This document shows positions 37,192 through 47,859 of a stretch of 64,000 bases of DNA, piece by piece; the first letter of the stretch is position 1, and every line of letters begins with the position of its first letter. The notes under the pieces were generated by a model. That model was not told the DNA's origin. It saw nothing but the letters and a program-made list of their open reading frames with translations, and did not search any database. A program made the position numbers and the translations under genes. The stretch is from Oscillospiraceae bacterium (GTDB lineage Bacteria; Bacillota; Clostridia; UBA1381; UBA9506), in the NCBI GenBank assembly GCA_015068905.1, contig SVJQ01000004.1:1-64000 (forward strand), read 5' to 3'.

Positions 37192-39387
37192 ATGAGCCAA
37201 TCTGCCCCCAAACGTAAATTGCGAATCAGAATATTGTGCGTTTTCATAGCCTTTGCCTCTCTTTTATCTTTGCTTGGCGTAAGGCTTGTTTTTTTACAGA
37301 TTATAGACGGTTCCGAACTGCATAAAAAGGCAGTTGAACAACAGACCCGTGACAGTTTAGTAGCGTCTCATAGAGGCGCTATTTATGACAGAAATAAAAA
37401 AATGTTAGCACAAAGCTCGGTTGCGCATACCATTACGGCAAATCCTAACGAAATTCAAAAAGCCAAAAAGAACATTTTAGAAATCGCTGCAACTCTTGCG
37501 CCCATTTTAGAAATGGATGTAAATGACATTGCGGCTCTTTTAGAGAAGAAAACCAACCACGTCACCATTAAAAGACGTGTTGAAGACGATGTGGCCAATG
37601 CTGTCCGTGAACTTGAGCTCACCGGTATCTACCTGCAGGAGGACGCCAAGCGCTACTACCCCTACGGGCATTTTGCATCCCACATTTTAGGCTTTGTAGG
37701 TTATGATAATCAGGGTCTCGGCGGCATTGAAATGGTGTATGAAGATGTGTTAAAGGGCGAGCCCGGTCGTATTATTGCCCTAAAGAATGCACTGGATACC
37801 GATATGCCTTTTAAAGATGAAACCCGTATTGACCCCGAAAACGGTACCAACGTTGTACTCACTATCGACGAGGTCGTTCAGCACTTTACTGAAAAGCACT
37901 TAGAAGAAGCTTATTATGAAGAAAAAGTTCTCTCCGGCGCCTGCGCTATCGTAACCGATGTAAAAACAGGCGAAGTGCTTGCAATGGCAACAAAATCTGA
38001 CTTTGATTTAAATGAGCCCTTTACCCTGCCGGAGGATATTGAAGCACAGCTTTCTGAAATAGACGACGATGACGAAAGAACCACGGCACGGTCCAACGCA
38101 CTGCAGAAAATGTGGCGTAACAAAGCCGTTGTTGACTCTTACGAGCCCGGTTCCTGTTTCAAAATCATCACCGGCTGTATGGCGCTTGAAGAAGGCTTGA
38201 TCACACCCGAAACCCCCTTCTTCTGCTCCGGTTCTAAAAAGGTTGAAAACCGAACCATCAACTGCTCACATCACGAAGGTCACGGCGCGCAGACTTTTGC
38301 AGATGCTGTTAAAAATTCCTGCAACCCTGCCTTTATTGACGTGGGTCTGTTGATCGGCAAAGAAAAATTCAAAGAATATTATAAGGCCTTTGGCTTTATG
38401 GATGTGACCGGCTTCGACCTGCCCGGTGAAGCATCCGGTATCTTCTATTCTGACGCAAACTATAACACCGTTGAGCTTGCAACCGCTTCCTTTGGTCAGG
38501 GTCCTGTTGTAACACCCCTGCAGCTGATGGCAGCTGTTGGTGCTGTTGCAAATGGTGGCAAGCTGATGAAACCCTATTTGGTTAAAGAGCTAATTGACAA
38601 CGACGGTAATGTTCTTAAAAAGACAGAACCCACCGTTGTCCGTCAGGTTATTTCGCAAAAAACTTCTGAACAGATGTGTGCTATGCTTGAAAACACAGTT
38701 GCAAACGGCACCGGTCAGAATGCATATATCAAAGGCTACCGCGTTGCCGGTAAAACCGGTACTTCTGAAAAAGTACCCCGTGGCAGCAACAAGTATATTT
38801 CTTCCTTCATTGCCTTTGCACCGGCAAACGACCCGAAAATCGCTTGTCTTGTAGTGCTGGATGAACCCTCAAACGGTCAGTACTACGGTGGTGCTATTGC
38901 AGCACCCGTTGTAGGTAAGATTCTGGAAGACACTCTCCGCTACATGGGCGTTGAGCCCCAGTACACGGAAGAAGAAAGACAAAACCTTGAAGTTTTTGTA
39001 CCCGATGTAAAGGGTCTGTCTATCGAAAATGCCGGCAAAAACTTACGGAATGAAGGTCTGACCTACCGCATTGTTGGCAACGGCAGCACCGTTCTGAATC
39101 AGACGCCCAAGACAGGTTCTACCCTGCCCACCGGCTCTGTGGTCATCTTATATACAGAAGAAAATGTTGCAAAAGCCACCATTGTGCCGGATGTGCGGAA
39201 CCTGTCGCTGACTGAAGCGCAGGCGCGCCTTGTCCAGCACGGTCTCAATATGAATATAACCGGTGCCGGTGCTACGGGCAACTCGTCAAATCTGACAGTC
39301 GCCAACAGTCAGTATCCGCTGCCGAGCGCTCAGGTAGAAGAAGGAACCGTCGTCGAGGTTGAGTTCCGCTATCTGGACGTAGATTAG
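37192..39387 (+). CDS. Class B penicillin-binding protein (FtsI/SpoVD type) with two PASTA domains
   Basis: 731 aa; SYEPGSCFKI, KTGTSEKVP; PDVKGLSIENAGKNLRNEGL and PDVRNLSLTEAQARLVQHGL PASTA repeats. Confidence 0.95.
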   Translation: MSQSAPKRKLRIRILCVFIAFASLLSLLGVRLVFLQIIDGSELHKKAVEQQTRDSLVASHRGAIYDRNKKMLAQSSVAHTITANPNEIQKAKKNILEIAATLAPILEMDVNDIAALLEKKTNHVTIKRRVEDDVANAVRELELTGIYLQEDAKRYYPYGHFASHILGFVGYDNQGLGGIEMVYEDVLKGEPGRIIALKNALDTDMPFKDETRIDPENGTNVVLTIDEVVQHFTEKHLEEAYYEEKVLSGACAIVTDVKTGEVLAMATKSDFDLNEPFTLPEDIEAQLSEIDDDDERTTARSNALQKMWRNKAVVDSYEPGSCFKIITGCMALEEGLITPETPFFCSGSKKVENRTINCSHHEGHGAQTFADAVKNSCNPAFIDVGLLIGKEKFKEYYKAFGFMDVTGFDLPGEASGIFYSDANYNTVELATASFGQGPVVTPLQLMAAVGAVANGGKLMKPYLVKELIDNDGNVLKKTEPTVVRQVISQKTSEQMCAMLENTVANGTGQNAYIKGYRVAGKTGTSEKVPRGSNKYISSFIAFAPANDPKIACLVVLDEPSNGQYYGGAIAAPVVGKILEDTLRYMGVEPQYTEEERQNLEVFVPDVKGLSIENAGKNLRNEGLTYRIVGNGSTVLNQTPKTGSTLPTGSVVILYTEENVAKATIVPDVRNLSLTEAQARLVQHGLNMNITGAGATGNSSNLTVANSQYPLPSAQVEEGTVVEVEFRYLDVD

Positions 39388-39424
39388 CGGAAAAGTAATA
39401 CAAAAACCGGAAAGGAGTCATACA

Positions 39425-40873
39425 ATGAAGCTCAGCAAGTTGCTTGCAGGCGTCAGCCTGACCATAAAACCCGAACAAGATATAGACATTACAAATGTCG
39501 CCTATGACTCCCGTCGTGTAACACCCGGTGCATTATTTGTCTGCATTAAGGGCTACGCCACCGATGGTCACTTATATATTGATAGCGCTATTAAAAACGG
39601 CGCTGTTGCCGTTTTGGTGCAGGATGCCGCAGCAGATACCGGCGTTTTAACCCTGCAGACCGGCGATACCCGCAAGGCTTTAGCACAAATCAGCGCTAAC
39701 TTCTATAACCACCCGGAAAAGGAAATGAAAATCGTTGGTGTAACAGGCACAAACGGCAAAACCACTGTTACCACCCTGATTAAGAGTGTGCTGGAGTTCA
39801 CCGGCAAAAAGGTGGGACTCATCGGCACCAATGAAAATATGATTGGCAGCCGTGTTCTGCCAACCGAGCGCACCACACCCGAATCCTTAGAGCTGTTTGC
39901 CCTGTTCCGCGAGATGGCAGACGAGGGCACAGAGTATGTAGTGATGGAGGTTTCCTCTCACTCACTCATTCTCCACCGTGTATTCGGCATTGTATTTTCC
40001 GTGGGTGTGTTCACCAATTTAACACAGGATCATCTGGACTTTCACGAAACTATGGAAAACTATTTTCAGGCAAAGCGTCTTTTGTTTAACACCTGTGATG
40101 TTGCCGTCTTGAATTTTGACGACCCCGCCGGCAAACGCATTGCAGAAGACCTTGCCTGTCCGGCTCTTTCCTACTCCATTGATGCTGAATCAGACTTTAC
40201 TGCGAAGAATCTTCGCATTTCACCCCGGGGTGTTTTGTTTGACCTGCAAGCAGGGGATAAACTTCTGCCTGCAAGGCTCGGCATCCCCGGCAAGTTCTCG
40301 GCTTATAACGCCTTGGCTGCACTTTCTACCTGTGTCGCTTTGGGTATAACCCCTGAAAAGGTTATTGAAGCTTTGCTGGTTGCAAAAGGCGTTAAAGGTC
40401 GGGCTGAAACGGTGTATACCCGAACTGACTATACTGTTTTAATTGACTATGCACACACCCCTGACGGTCTTGAAAACATTATCAGCACCGTAAAAGAATT
40501 TTCTCAGGGTCGTGTGGTAACTCTCTTTGGTTGCGGTGGCGACCGTGACCCGGTAAAACGCCCCATCATGGGTGAGATTGCCGGCAAGCTGTCTGATTAT
40601 TGCATCATCACCTCTGATAACCCCCGCACAGAAGACCCTATGACAATTATCCGTCAGGTTGAAGAGGGAATGAAGCGCACAACATGCGCATATACTGTCA
40701 TAGAAAATCGGCGGGATGCCATTCGCTATGCTTTAGAAACCGCCCAAAAAAATGACTGTATCATTCTGGCAGGCAAAGGTCACGAAACCTATCAGATTAT
40801 CGGTACAGAAAAGCGGCACTTTGATGAACGCGAGGTCATTCGCGATATTCTGGCAGGAACAGACAGCCAGTAA
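39425..40873 (+). CDS. murE: UDP-N-acetylmuramoyl-L-alanyl-D-glutamate-2,6-diaminopimelate ligase
   Basis: 482 aa; GVTGTNGKTTVTTLIKSVL, DNPRTEDP motif (suggests mDAP specificity). Confidence 0.96.
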   Translation: MKLSKLLAGVSLTIKPEQDIDITNVAYDSRRVTPGALFVCIKGYATDGHLYIDSAIKNGAVAVLVQDAAADTGVLTLQTGDTRKALAQISANFYNHPEKEMKIVGVTGTNGKTTVTTLIKSVLEFTGKKVGLIGTNENMIGSRVLPTERTTPESLELFALFREMADEGTEYVVMEVSSHSLILHRVFGIVFSVGVFTNLTQDHLDFHETMENYFQAKRLLFNTCDVAVLNFDDPAGKRIAEDLACPALSYSIDAESDFTAKNLRISPRGVLFDLQAGDKLLPARLGIPGKFSAYNALAALSTCVALGITPEKVIEALLVAKGVKGRAETVYTRTDYTVLIDYAHTPDGLENIISTVKEFSQGRVVTLFGCGGDRDPVKRPIMGEIAGKLSDYCIITSDNPRTEDPMTIIRQVEEGMKRTTCAYTVIENRRDAIRYALETAQKNDCIILAGKGHETYQIIGTEKRHFDEREVIRDILAGTDSQ

Positions 40874-40888
40874 AATCCCGGAAAGGGT

Positions 40889-42271
40889 TTGAGTAAAATG
40901 AAACCGATTTCTATTCAAGATATTATCCTTGCCACCGGCGGCGCACTGCTCTCAGGCGACCCAAGCCAAACTGTGATCTCCGTCTGCACGGATACAAGAA
41001 AAATTGTGCCGGGCAGTTTGTTTGTGCCCCTTGCCGGTGAAAACTTTGACGCGCACAAGTTCATCCCCGATGCCTTGACAGGGGGATGCGCCGCATCACT
41101 GACCGCAAGAAAAGATATAACGGCAGAAAAGCCTTTAATTTATGTACCCGACACTCGCCGTGCATTGGCGGATTTGGCGGCATATTACCGCAAACAGTTT
41201 GCTATTCCTGTAGTTGCCATCACCGGCAGCGTAGGAAAAACAACGGCAAAAGAGCTTACATCTGCAGTTTTATCAACAAAACTGAACGTTTTAAAAACAG
41301 CCGGCAACTTTAATAACGAAATCGGCCTGCCCCTGACCCTGTTCCGGTTAGAAGATGACCACGAGGTTGCCATTACCGAAATGGGTATGAGCGGCTTTGG
41401 AGAAATTGACCTCCTTGCCAAAATTGCAAAGCCTGATATTGGCATTGTGACCAACATTGGTATGTCTCATATTGAAATGCTGGGCTCTCAGGAAAATATT
41501 TATAAAGCAAAATCTGAACTGTTTCGTCACATAAGCCCTGACGGAACTGTTATTTTAAACGGTGACGATCCCATTTTAGCAGCTCACCGAAAAGAGATTA
41601 CGCAAAAAACAATCACCGTTGGCCTTTCTGCAGGCTGTGACCTGACAGCTACTGATATCGTGCCTAAAAGCGACAGTCTTTCCTTTACAGCCGTCTATGG
41701 CGATGAAAAGGTTCCTGTCAACTTGGCCTTCCCCGGTGAACACAACGTTATCAATGCGCTGCTTGCCTGCGCTGCAGGCTTGTGCCTTGGCATTTCACTT
41801 GCCGATGCTGCCTTTGGCCTCGGGGCATATATTCCCTCTGACAGAAGGATGCAGCTCATAGACTGTGACGGCATTACCATCATCAACGACTGCTACAACG
41901 CCGCCCCCGCTTCTATGGAAGCAGGCATACGTGTTCTTTGTTCCTATGAAGGTAGAAAAATCGCGGTATTGGGTGACATTAAAGAACTGGGCGAATTCTC
42001 AAAGGAAGCACACACAGGCGTTGGCACCTTCGCAGGGCACGCCGGTGTGGATGCCCTTTTCACCTTGGGCGATCACGCAAAATGGATTGCCGAGGGTGCT
42101 AAAAACGCGGGCATGGCAGAGGAATCTATTTTCTCTTTTGATGATATTGACGAGTTAAAGAAAAGTCTGGGCGCCTTTATCAAAAAAGGCGATACCGTAC
42201 TAATAAAGGCCTCTCGTGCCATGGCGCTTGAGCGCGTAACAGAGTTTTTAACAACCGGGCAAAATGCATAA
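40889..42271 (+). CDS. murF: UDP-N-acetylmuramoyl-tripeptide-D-alanyl-D-alanine ligase
   Basis: 460 aa; AITGSVGKTTAKELTSAVL, NNEIGLPLTL, DCYNAAPASMEAGI. Confidence 0.96.
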   Translation: MSKMKPISIQDIILATGGALLSGDPSQTVISVCTDTRKIVPGSLFVPLAGENFDAHKFIPDALTGGCAASLTARKDITAEKPLIYVPDTRRALADLAAYYRKQFAIPVVAITGSVGKTTAKELTSAVLSTKLNVLKTAGNFNNEIGLPLTLFRLEDDHEVAITEMGMSGFGEIDLLAKIAKPDIGIVTNIGMSHIEMLGSQENIYKAKSELFRHISPDGTVILNGDDPILAAHRKEITQKTITVGLSAGCDLTATDIVPKSDSLSFTAVYGDEKVPVNLAFPGEHNVINALLACAAGLCLGISLADAAFGLGAYIPSDRRMQLIDCDGITIINDCYNAAPASMEAGIRVLCSYEGRKIAVLGDIKELGEFSKEAHTGVGTFAGHAGVDALFTLGDHAKWIAEGAKNAGMAEESIFSFDDIDELKKSLGAFIKKGDTVLIKASRAMALERVTEFLTTGQNA

Positions 42272-42292
42272 GCTTACAAAGGAGCTGAAACT

Positions 42293-43261
42293 GTGAACTA
42301 CATGATTATTTCTGCGGCTATTTCTCTCATTTTGGGGTTATTATTCACCCCCGTTTTAATTCCCTTTCTACGCCGTTTAAAATTTGGTCAAAGTATACGC
42401 GAGGAGGGGCCTAACTGGCACCGCGTAAAAAGCGGCACACCCACTATGGGCGGTATTGCCTTCATTGCTTCCTCTGTTTTGGCAAGCCTGATTGTTATGT
42501 TTTTTGCAGGCGATAATAAGCTTAAAATTCTTATCCCGCTTTTAACCGCCTTGGCCTATGGCATTGTTGGCTTTGCAGACGATTATATTAAAGTTGTGAA
42601 AAAACGGAATCTGGGTCTTTCAGCCAAGCAGAAGTTTTTAGCCCAGCTTGCGGTTTCAGTTATCAGCACAATTTCTATGCATTATACCGGTTGCATCAGC
42701 GGCGAGCTGATCATCCCCTTCCTTTCTCACAGCGTAGATATTGGTTTGTGGATGATTCCCTTAACTGTTTTGGTACAGCTTTCTGTTGTCAACAGCGTGA
42801 ACCTGACTGACGGCTTAGATGGCTTAGCATCCAGCATCACCTTCATTGTCAGCCTGTTCTTAGTTGTTTGTGCTTATGCGTTCCAAAATGCTTCCGGCAT
42901 TTTTATGGCAGCTGTTGCCGGCGGTTGTATTGCCTTTTTGGTGTTTAATGCAAATCCGGCAAAGGTGTTCATGGGTGACACCGGCTCACTTTATTTAGGC
43001 GGCGCAATTGCCGCAGTTGCTTCCCTGCTGAATATGCCTCTTTTGTTAATCATTGTAGGCGGTGTATTTTTAATTGAAACCTTGTCGGTTATTCTGCAGG
43101 TAGCATCCTTTAAGCTGACAGGCAAGCGCATTTTCAAAATGAGTCCCATTCATCATCACTTTGAAATGTGTGGGCTGACCGAAACGAAAATTGTCTTATC
43201 CTTTTCTTTAGTAACGCTCATTTTGTGCATAATCGGCTTCCTCGCAGTAAGGGGCCTTTAA
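42293..43261 (+). CDS. mraY: Phospho-N-acetylmuramoyl-pentapeptide-transferase
   Basis: 322 aa; GTPTMGGIAF, NLTDGLDGLAS, FMGDTGSLYLGG, SPIHHHFE. Confidence 0.98.
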   Translation: MNYMIISAAISLILGLLFTPVLIPFLRRLKFGQSIREEGPNWHRVKSGTPTMGGIAFIASSVLASLIVMFFAGDNKLKILIPLLTALAYGIVGFADDYIKVVKKRNLGLSAKQKFLAQLAVSVISTISMHYTGCISGELIIPFLSHSVDIGLWMIPLTVLVQLSVVNSVNLTDGLDGLASSITFIVSLFLVVCAYAFQNASGIFMAAVAGGCIAFLVFNANPAKVFMGDTGSLYLGGAIAAVASLLNMPLLLIIVGGVFLIETLSVILQVASFKLTGKRIFKMSPIHHHFEMCGLTETKIVLSFSLVTLILCIIGFLAVRGL

Positions 43262-43295
43262 TGATAAAAAACAAAGCCAAGGACGGTGATAATCA

Positions 43296-44429
43296 ATGGG
43301 TGAAACGCCTGCTAAAAAAACATTAACAAAAACAAAACTTTCCAAAACAAGCTTTGATTTTGGTTTTCTTTTTGTGGTTATTCTCCTTTTGGCTTTAGGA
43401 CTTTTAATGGTTTTCTCTGCCAGCTATCCTTACGCATATTATTATTTTGAAGATGGACTGTATTTTATTAAAAAGCAGCTTTTGTGGGCAGCCCTTGGCA
43501 CATGTGCTATGATTTTTACCGCCAACCTTCCCTATCAGAGATATAAAAAGCTGGCGTTTCCTATTTTGGTCGTTACCGCCGTTTTACTGCTTGCCGTTCT
43601 TGCTATCGGTATCAACCTAAACGGCGCCAAGCGTTGGCTTGGTGTGGGCGGTTTCACCTTTCAGCCCTCTGAGGTTGCTAAACTCGGTCTGGTGATTTTT
43701 TTCGCTGCCAGCTTGTCGCAGGCTAAAGAGAAAATTAAAGATTTTAAAATCCTGCTCCGATACTTTTTAATCATGGGGCTTTTTATGGGGCTGTTGCTTT
43801 TAGAACCTCACTTTTCCGTCTGTCTCATCATCGGTTTGACCCTTGTGATTATGCTCTATGTTGCAGGCGCAAAACTTCTGCACTTTGTGATCATCGGCAT
43901 CCCATTCGGCATTGCCGGTGCTGCTATTGCAATTATGGAGCCCTACCGCATGGCGCGTTTATTGATTTTCCGCCATCCTGAAACCGACCCATTAGGCGCC
44001 GGGTGGCAGATTCTTCAGTCTTTATACGCCATTGGTTCCGGCGGTCTGTTCGGTGTTGGGTTTGGTAACTCAAGACAGAAATTTATGTATATTTCTGAAC
44101 CGCAGAATGACTTTATCTTCTCTATTGTCTGTGAAGAACTGGGGCTCATTGGTGCTCTTGCCATTTTGGTTCTTTTTGCGGTTTTGTTCTGGCGCGGTAT
44201 GAAAATTGCTGTCAGCGCACCGGATAACTTTGGCAGTATGCTTGTTACAGGCATCATCGCTTTAATTGCCGTACAGGTTGTCTTAAACATTGCTGTTGTG
44301 ACCTCATCCGTTCCCACCACGGGTATCCCACTGCCCTTCTTCTCTGCCGGTGGTTCGTCTCTTGTCTTTATTATGGCGGCGATGGGCATTGTTTTAAACG
44401 TTTCGAAGTATAAAAAACAAACCATTTAA
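43296..44429 (+). CDS. ftsW: FtsW/SpoVE-type peptidoglycan polymerase (SEDS family)
   Basis: 377 aa; GVGGFTFQPSEVAKLG, SEPQNDFIFSIVCEELGLIG, TGIPLPFFSAGGSS. Confidence 0.95.
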   Translation: MGETPAKKTLTKTKLSKTSFDFGFLFVVILLLALGLLMVFSASYPYAYYYFEDGLYFIKKQLLWAALGTCAMIFTANLPYQRYKKLAFPILVVTAVLLLAVLAIGINLNGAKRWLGVGGFTFQPSEVAKLGLVIFFAASLSQAKEKIKDFKILLRYFLIMGLFMGLLLLEPHFSVCLIIGLTLVIMLYVAGAKLLHFVIIGIPFGIAGAAIAIMEPYRMARLLIFRHPETDPLGAGWQILQSLYAIGSGGLFGVGFGNSRQKFMYISEPQNDFIFSIVCEELGLIGALAILVLFAVLFWRGMKIAVSAPDNFGSMLVTGIIALIAVQVVLNIAVVTSSVPTTGIPLPFFSAGGSSLVFIMAAMGIVLNVSKYKKQTI

Positions 44430-44448
44430 TTGTGAAGGATTTGATTGT

Positions 44449-45546
44449 ATGAGAGCCATTATCTCCGGTGGCGGTACCGCCGGTCACATTAACCCGGCAC
44501 TAGCAACCGCCGGTCGCCTTGCCAAAGAGCACGGGGCTGAGATTCTTTTCATCGGCACAAAAAAAGGCCTGGAGAGTACCCTGGTCCCCAAGGCCGGTTG
44601 GGACATCCGCTATATTCAGGTCTCCGGCTTAATCCGCCGGCTGACTCTGAAGAATTTTTTGGTTATCAAACAGTTTTTAACGGCTATCTCTCATTGCAAA
44701 AAAATCATCAAAGACTTTCGTCCCGATGTTGTTATCGGAACCGGTGGCTACGTTTGTGCACCGGTTTTATTTGCTGCTCACGCTTTGGGCATTCCCACTT
44801 TGGTCCATGAGCAAAACGTCATTCCCGGTGTTACGGTTAAAATGACCGCTAAAACCGTAGACAGCCTTTGTATTAGTTTTCCCGAAACAACCGGCTATTT
44901 AAAACCGGCATGTGCTGAAAAATGCGTTCTCACCGGTAATCCCATCCGTGAGGAAATGCTGACTGTTGATAAAGAAAGCGCACGCAAAAAACTGAACTTA
45001 GATGACCGCCCCTTTATTGTTTCGTTTGGCGGCAGTTTAGGTGCTGAGCGGCTAAATCAGGCAGCTATCTCTTTTATAAATGAAAATAAAACCGCAAATG
45101 TTCAGTTTCTATTGGGAACAGGACAGCGGTACTATGATACAGTAAAAAGTACAATTACAAATAACGCTCCCGCCATTTCAGTTGTGCCCTATATTGACAA
45201 TATGGATACCGTTATGGCGGCGGCTGACCTGATTATCGGTCGTGCGGGCGCTTTAACTGTCAGCGAGCTTTGCGCTATGGGCAAGCCCTCTATTTTAGTC
45301 CCTTCACCTAATGTAGCACATGACCATCAGACATACAACGCCAAAAGCGTTGAAAACGCAGGTGGCGCTGTGTTAATCCCTGATTGTGAATACACCGGCG
45401 ACAGACTTACCGCCGTTCTCTGCGAGCTTTTGCAAAATCCGGATCGCCTTACTGATATGTCTCAAAGGGCGAAGACCATCGGAATCACAGACGGCACCAA
45501 ACGTATCTGTGATGTTGCCTGCAAGCTTGCAGAAAGTAAAAAATAA
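44449..45546 (+). CDS. murG: UDP-N-acetylglucosamine transferase MurG
   Basis: 365 aa; ISGGGTAGHINPALA, GTGGYVCAPVLFAA, HEQNVIPG, SFGGSLGAERLNQ. Confidence 0.98.
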   Translation: MRAIISGGGTAGHINPALATAGRLAKEHGAEILFIGTKKGLESTLVPKAGWDIRYIQVSGLIRRLTLKNFLVIKQFLTAISHCKKIIKDFRPDVVIGTGGYVCAPVLFAAHALGIPTLVHEQNVIPGVTVKMTAKTVDSLCISFPETTGYLKPACAEKCVLTGNPIREEMLTVDKESARKKLNLDDRPFIVSFGGSLGAERLNQAAISFINENKTANVQFLLGTGQRYYDTVKSTITNNAPAISVVPYIDNMDTVMAAADLIIGRAGALTVSELCAMGKPSILVPSPNVAHDHQTYNAKSVENAGGAVLIPDCEYTGDRLTAVLCELLQNPDRLTDMSQRAKTIGITDGTKRICDVACKLAESKK

Positions 45547-45664
45547 ACAGAAAAAAACGTTTTTACACCGTCAGTAGCAAAGTAACAGACTTTGCATACT
45601 ATGATACTGTAAAATGTTTTCCTTTTAGCAGAAAACAATTTTCCGTATCAGGAGGTGTAAGAAC

Positions 45665-46918
45665 ATGAGCAAGTTAGTCATTAGGGGCGGAAAACCGCTT
45701 TGTGGCACTGTTTCTGTCCAAGGCTCAAAAAATGCTGTGTTGCCAATTCTCGCCGCATCCATTTTGTGTACAAAGGGCGTAACTGTCATTCACAACTGCC
45801 CTGATTTAGATGACGTTACAATTACCGTTAAAATTCTCCGTTTTCTCGGCGCCCGTGTTAAAAGAGACGGACATACCATAACTGTAGATGCACGAAGCAA
45901 AATAAAGCATCGCATCCCCAAGCGCCTGATGCAAAAGCTTCGTTCTTCTATCATTTTTATGGGCGCCATTACTGCCCGGAATCATAGGGCTAAAATCTCT
46001 GCACCCGGTGGGTGCAAGCTGGGTGCAAGACCCATCGACCTGCATAAGGACGCCCTGCGCGCCTTAGCCTGTGATATTACAGAAAAACGCGGGTACATAT
46101 ATGTAAATGGCAAAAACCGAAGAAGCAGCGAGATTACGTTGCGTTTCCCCAGTGTAGGCGCTACTGAGAACATACTGCTTACCAGCTGTATGACCGGTGG
46201 TGTAACCGTCTTACACAATGCCGCTTGTGAGCCGGAGATTGTCGATCTGGCAAACTTTTTAAATGCTATGGGCGCAAGCATAACAGGTGCCGGCACCCCC
46301 GATATTACCGTTACCGGTGTTCCCGAACTTCACGGTACAGTCTACACCGTTATGCCGGACCGGATTGTTGCCATTACCTATCTTTGTTGCGCGGCTGTCA
46401 CCGGCGGCAATATTTATCTTTCAAACACCGTGCCGGACCATTTGGAAACGGCTCTTTCATACCTGGCGCAATGCGGCTGTCTGGTAGAGGCAGAAGATAG
46501 CAGAATTCACCTGTCTGCTCCCAAGCGGCTGACGGCACTGGCTGAGATTGAAACCTCACCCTACCCCGGCTTTCCCACCGATGCACAATCCCTCTTTTTA
46601 GCACTTTTATCCACAGCAAAGGGCACCAGCATCATCTGTGAGCGCATTTTTGAAAGCCGCTTTAAAACCGCTGATGAGCTTTCCCGTATGGGGGCTGATA
46701 TAAAAATAAAAAAGGATATTGCCACCATTTACGGCAAAGAACGCCTGTCCGGCGCACAGGTTTCTGCCTGCGACCTGCGAGGCGGCGCCGCTATGGTTAT
46801 TGCCGCTCTTGCGGCAGAAGGCACCACCGAAATTGACAACGTATGTTATATTGACAGAGGGTATGAAGCGCTGGAGAAAAACCTACAAGCTTTAGGAGCT
46901 TCTGTCAAACGGATATAA
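45665..46918 (+). CDS. murA: UDP-N-acetylglucosamine 1-carboxyvinyltransferase
   Basis: 417 aa; GGKPLCGTVSVQGSKNAVLPILAAS, APGGCKLGARPIDLH, PGFPTDAQ. Confidence 0.97.
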   Translation: MSKLVIRGGKPLCGTVSVQGSKNAVLPILAASILCTKGVTVIHNCPDLDDVTITVKILRFLGARVKRDGHTITVDARSKIKHRIPKRLMQKLRSSIIFMGAITARNHRAKISAPGGCKLGARPIDLHKDALRALACDITEKRGYIYVNGKNRRSSEITLRFPSVGATENILLTSCMTGGVTVLHNAACEPEIVDLANFLNAMGASITGAGTPDITVTGVPELHGTVYTVMPDRIVAITYLCCAAVTGGNIYLSNTVPDHLETALSYLAQCGCLVEAEDSRIHLSAPKRLTALAEIETSPYPGFPTDAQSLFLALLSTAKGTSIICERIFESRFKTADELSRMGADIKIKKDIATIYGKERLSGAQVSACDLRGGAAMVIAALAAEGTTEIDNVCYIDRGYEALEKNLQALGASVKRI

Positions 46919-46940
46919 AACTTTCAGAAAGGCACAACCA

Positions 46941-47858
46941 ATGAAAACTCTGTCTCAGAATCAGAAAAGAAGAGCAAAACTGAAAAAACGCAGACTCTGC
47001 GTTACGCTGACACTCTTGCTGATTGTCGCTGCTATCAGCATTTGCCTTTTCACGCCCTTTTTCAATGTTAAAACCGTAGAAGTCAAGGGCAATAGCGACA
47101 TCAGTGCTGAACAGATTATAAAGACAGCTGCGATTCCTGATGGAATTAATATTTTCAGAGTGAATACCGGAAAAGTCAAAAAAGCACTGCTGAACATTCC
47201 TGAAATTGACTCGATTCGCGTGCGCCGGCTTATCCCCTCTAAAATTCGTTTAGAAGTAACCGAAACAAAGCCTGTTATGTCTTTTTCCTATTTGTCAGGT
47301 TATGTCATTACCAACGAAGCCGGTCGGGTTATGGCGACCGTTGACACCATAGATGACACGAATTTACTGAATATTACAGGATTGGAAATAAAAAAAGCTG
47401 AAATTTGTAAAAAAGTATCTGTACAAGACACTGATAAGTTTGATATAATATTAAATACCATCAGCGCCCTCAACCGGGCAGGTATTCTGCAGGAGATTCG
47501 TTCCGGCCATTTTGATGATATGCAAAACGTGCATTTCTACCTGCACGACGGCACCAAGATTATTTTCGGCAAAATAACAGACCTTGACTATAAGCTGTCC
47601 GTCCTGACCAAGGTTTTGGTTCAGGTGAACAGAACCGAAGGTGCCTATATTGATTTAACCACGCCGGAACGTACCTATTACGGCGTAATAGAACCGGAGC
47701 CTGAAGAGCCTGAGGAAGGCGAAGAGGCAGAGCCCGGCACAGAGCAAGCCGAGGGCGAGCAGGCAGAATCAGATGATTCTGAAGCTCAAAGTGATGATTC
47801 TGCTGACAGCGCCGAAGATGCTCAGGATGATGGAAACGAAGAAAAAGGGGAAGCTTAG
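46941..47858 (+). CDS. ftsQ: FtsQ/DivIB cell division protein with POTRA domain and long acidic C-terminal tail
   Basis: 305 aa; TM then FNVKTVEVKGNSDISAEQIIKTAAIPDGINIFRVN; acidic tail EPEPEEPEEGEEAEPGTEQ... Confidence 0.9.
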   Translation: MKTLSQNQKRRAKLKKRRLCVTLTLLLIVAAISICLFTPFFNVKTVEVKGNSDISAEQIIKTAAIPDGINIFRVNTGKVKKALLNIPEIDSIRVRRLIPSKIRLEVTETKPVMSFSYLSGYVITNEAGRVMATVDTIDDTNLLNITGLEIKKAEICKKVSVQDTDKFDIILNTISALNRAGILQEIRSGHFDDMQNVHFYLHDGTKIIFGKITDLDYKLSVLTKVLVQVNRTEGAYIDLTTPERTYYGVIEPEPEEPEEGEEAEPGTEQAEGEQAESDDSEAQSDDSADSAEDAQDDGNEEKGEA

Positions 47859-47859
47859 T

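Noticed and set aside
47773-47859. Upstream in-frame extension of the DUF881 ORF overlapping ftsQ
   Set aside because: The extension reads the acidic ftsQ tail out of frame; ATG at 47860 right after the ftsQ stop is the sensible start.
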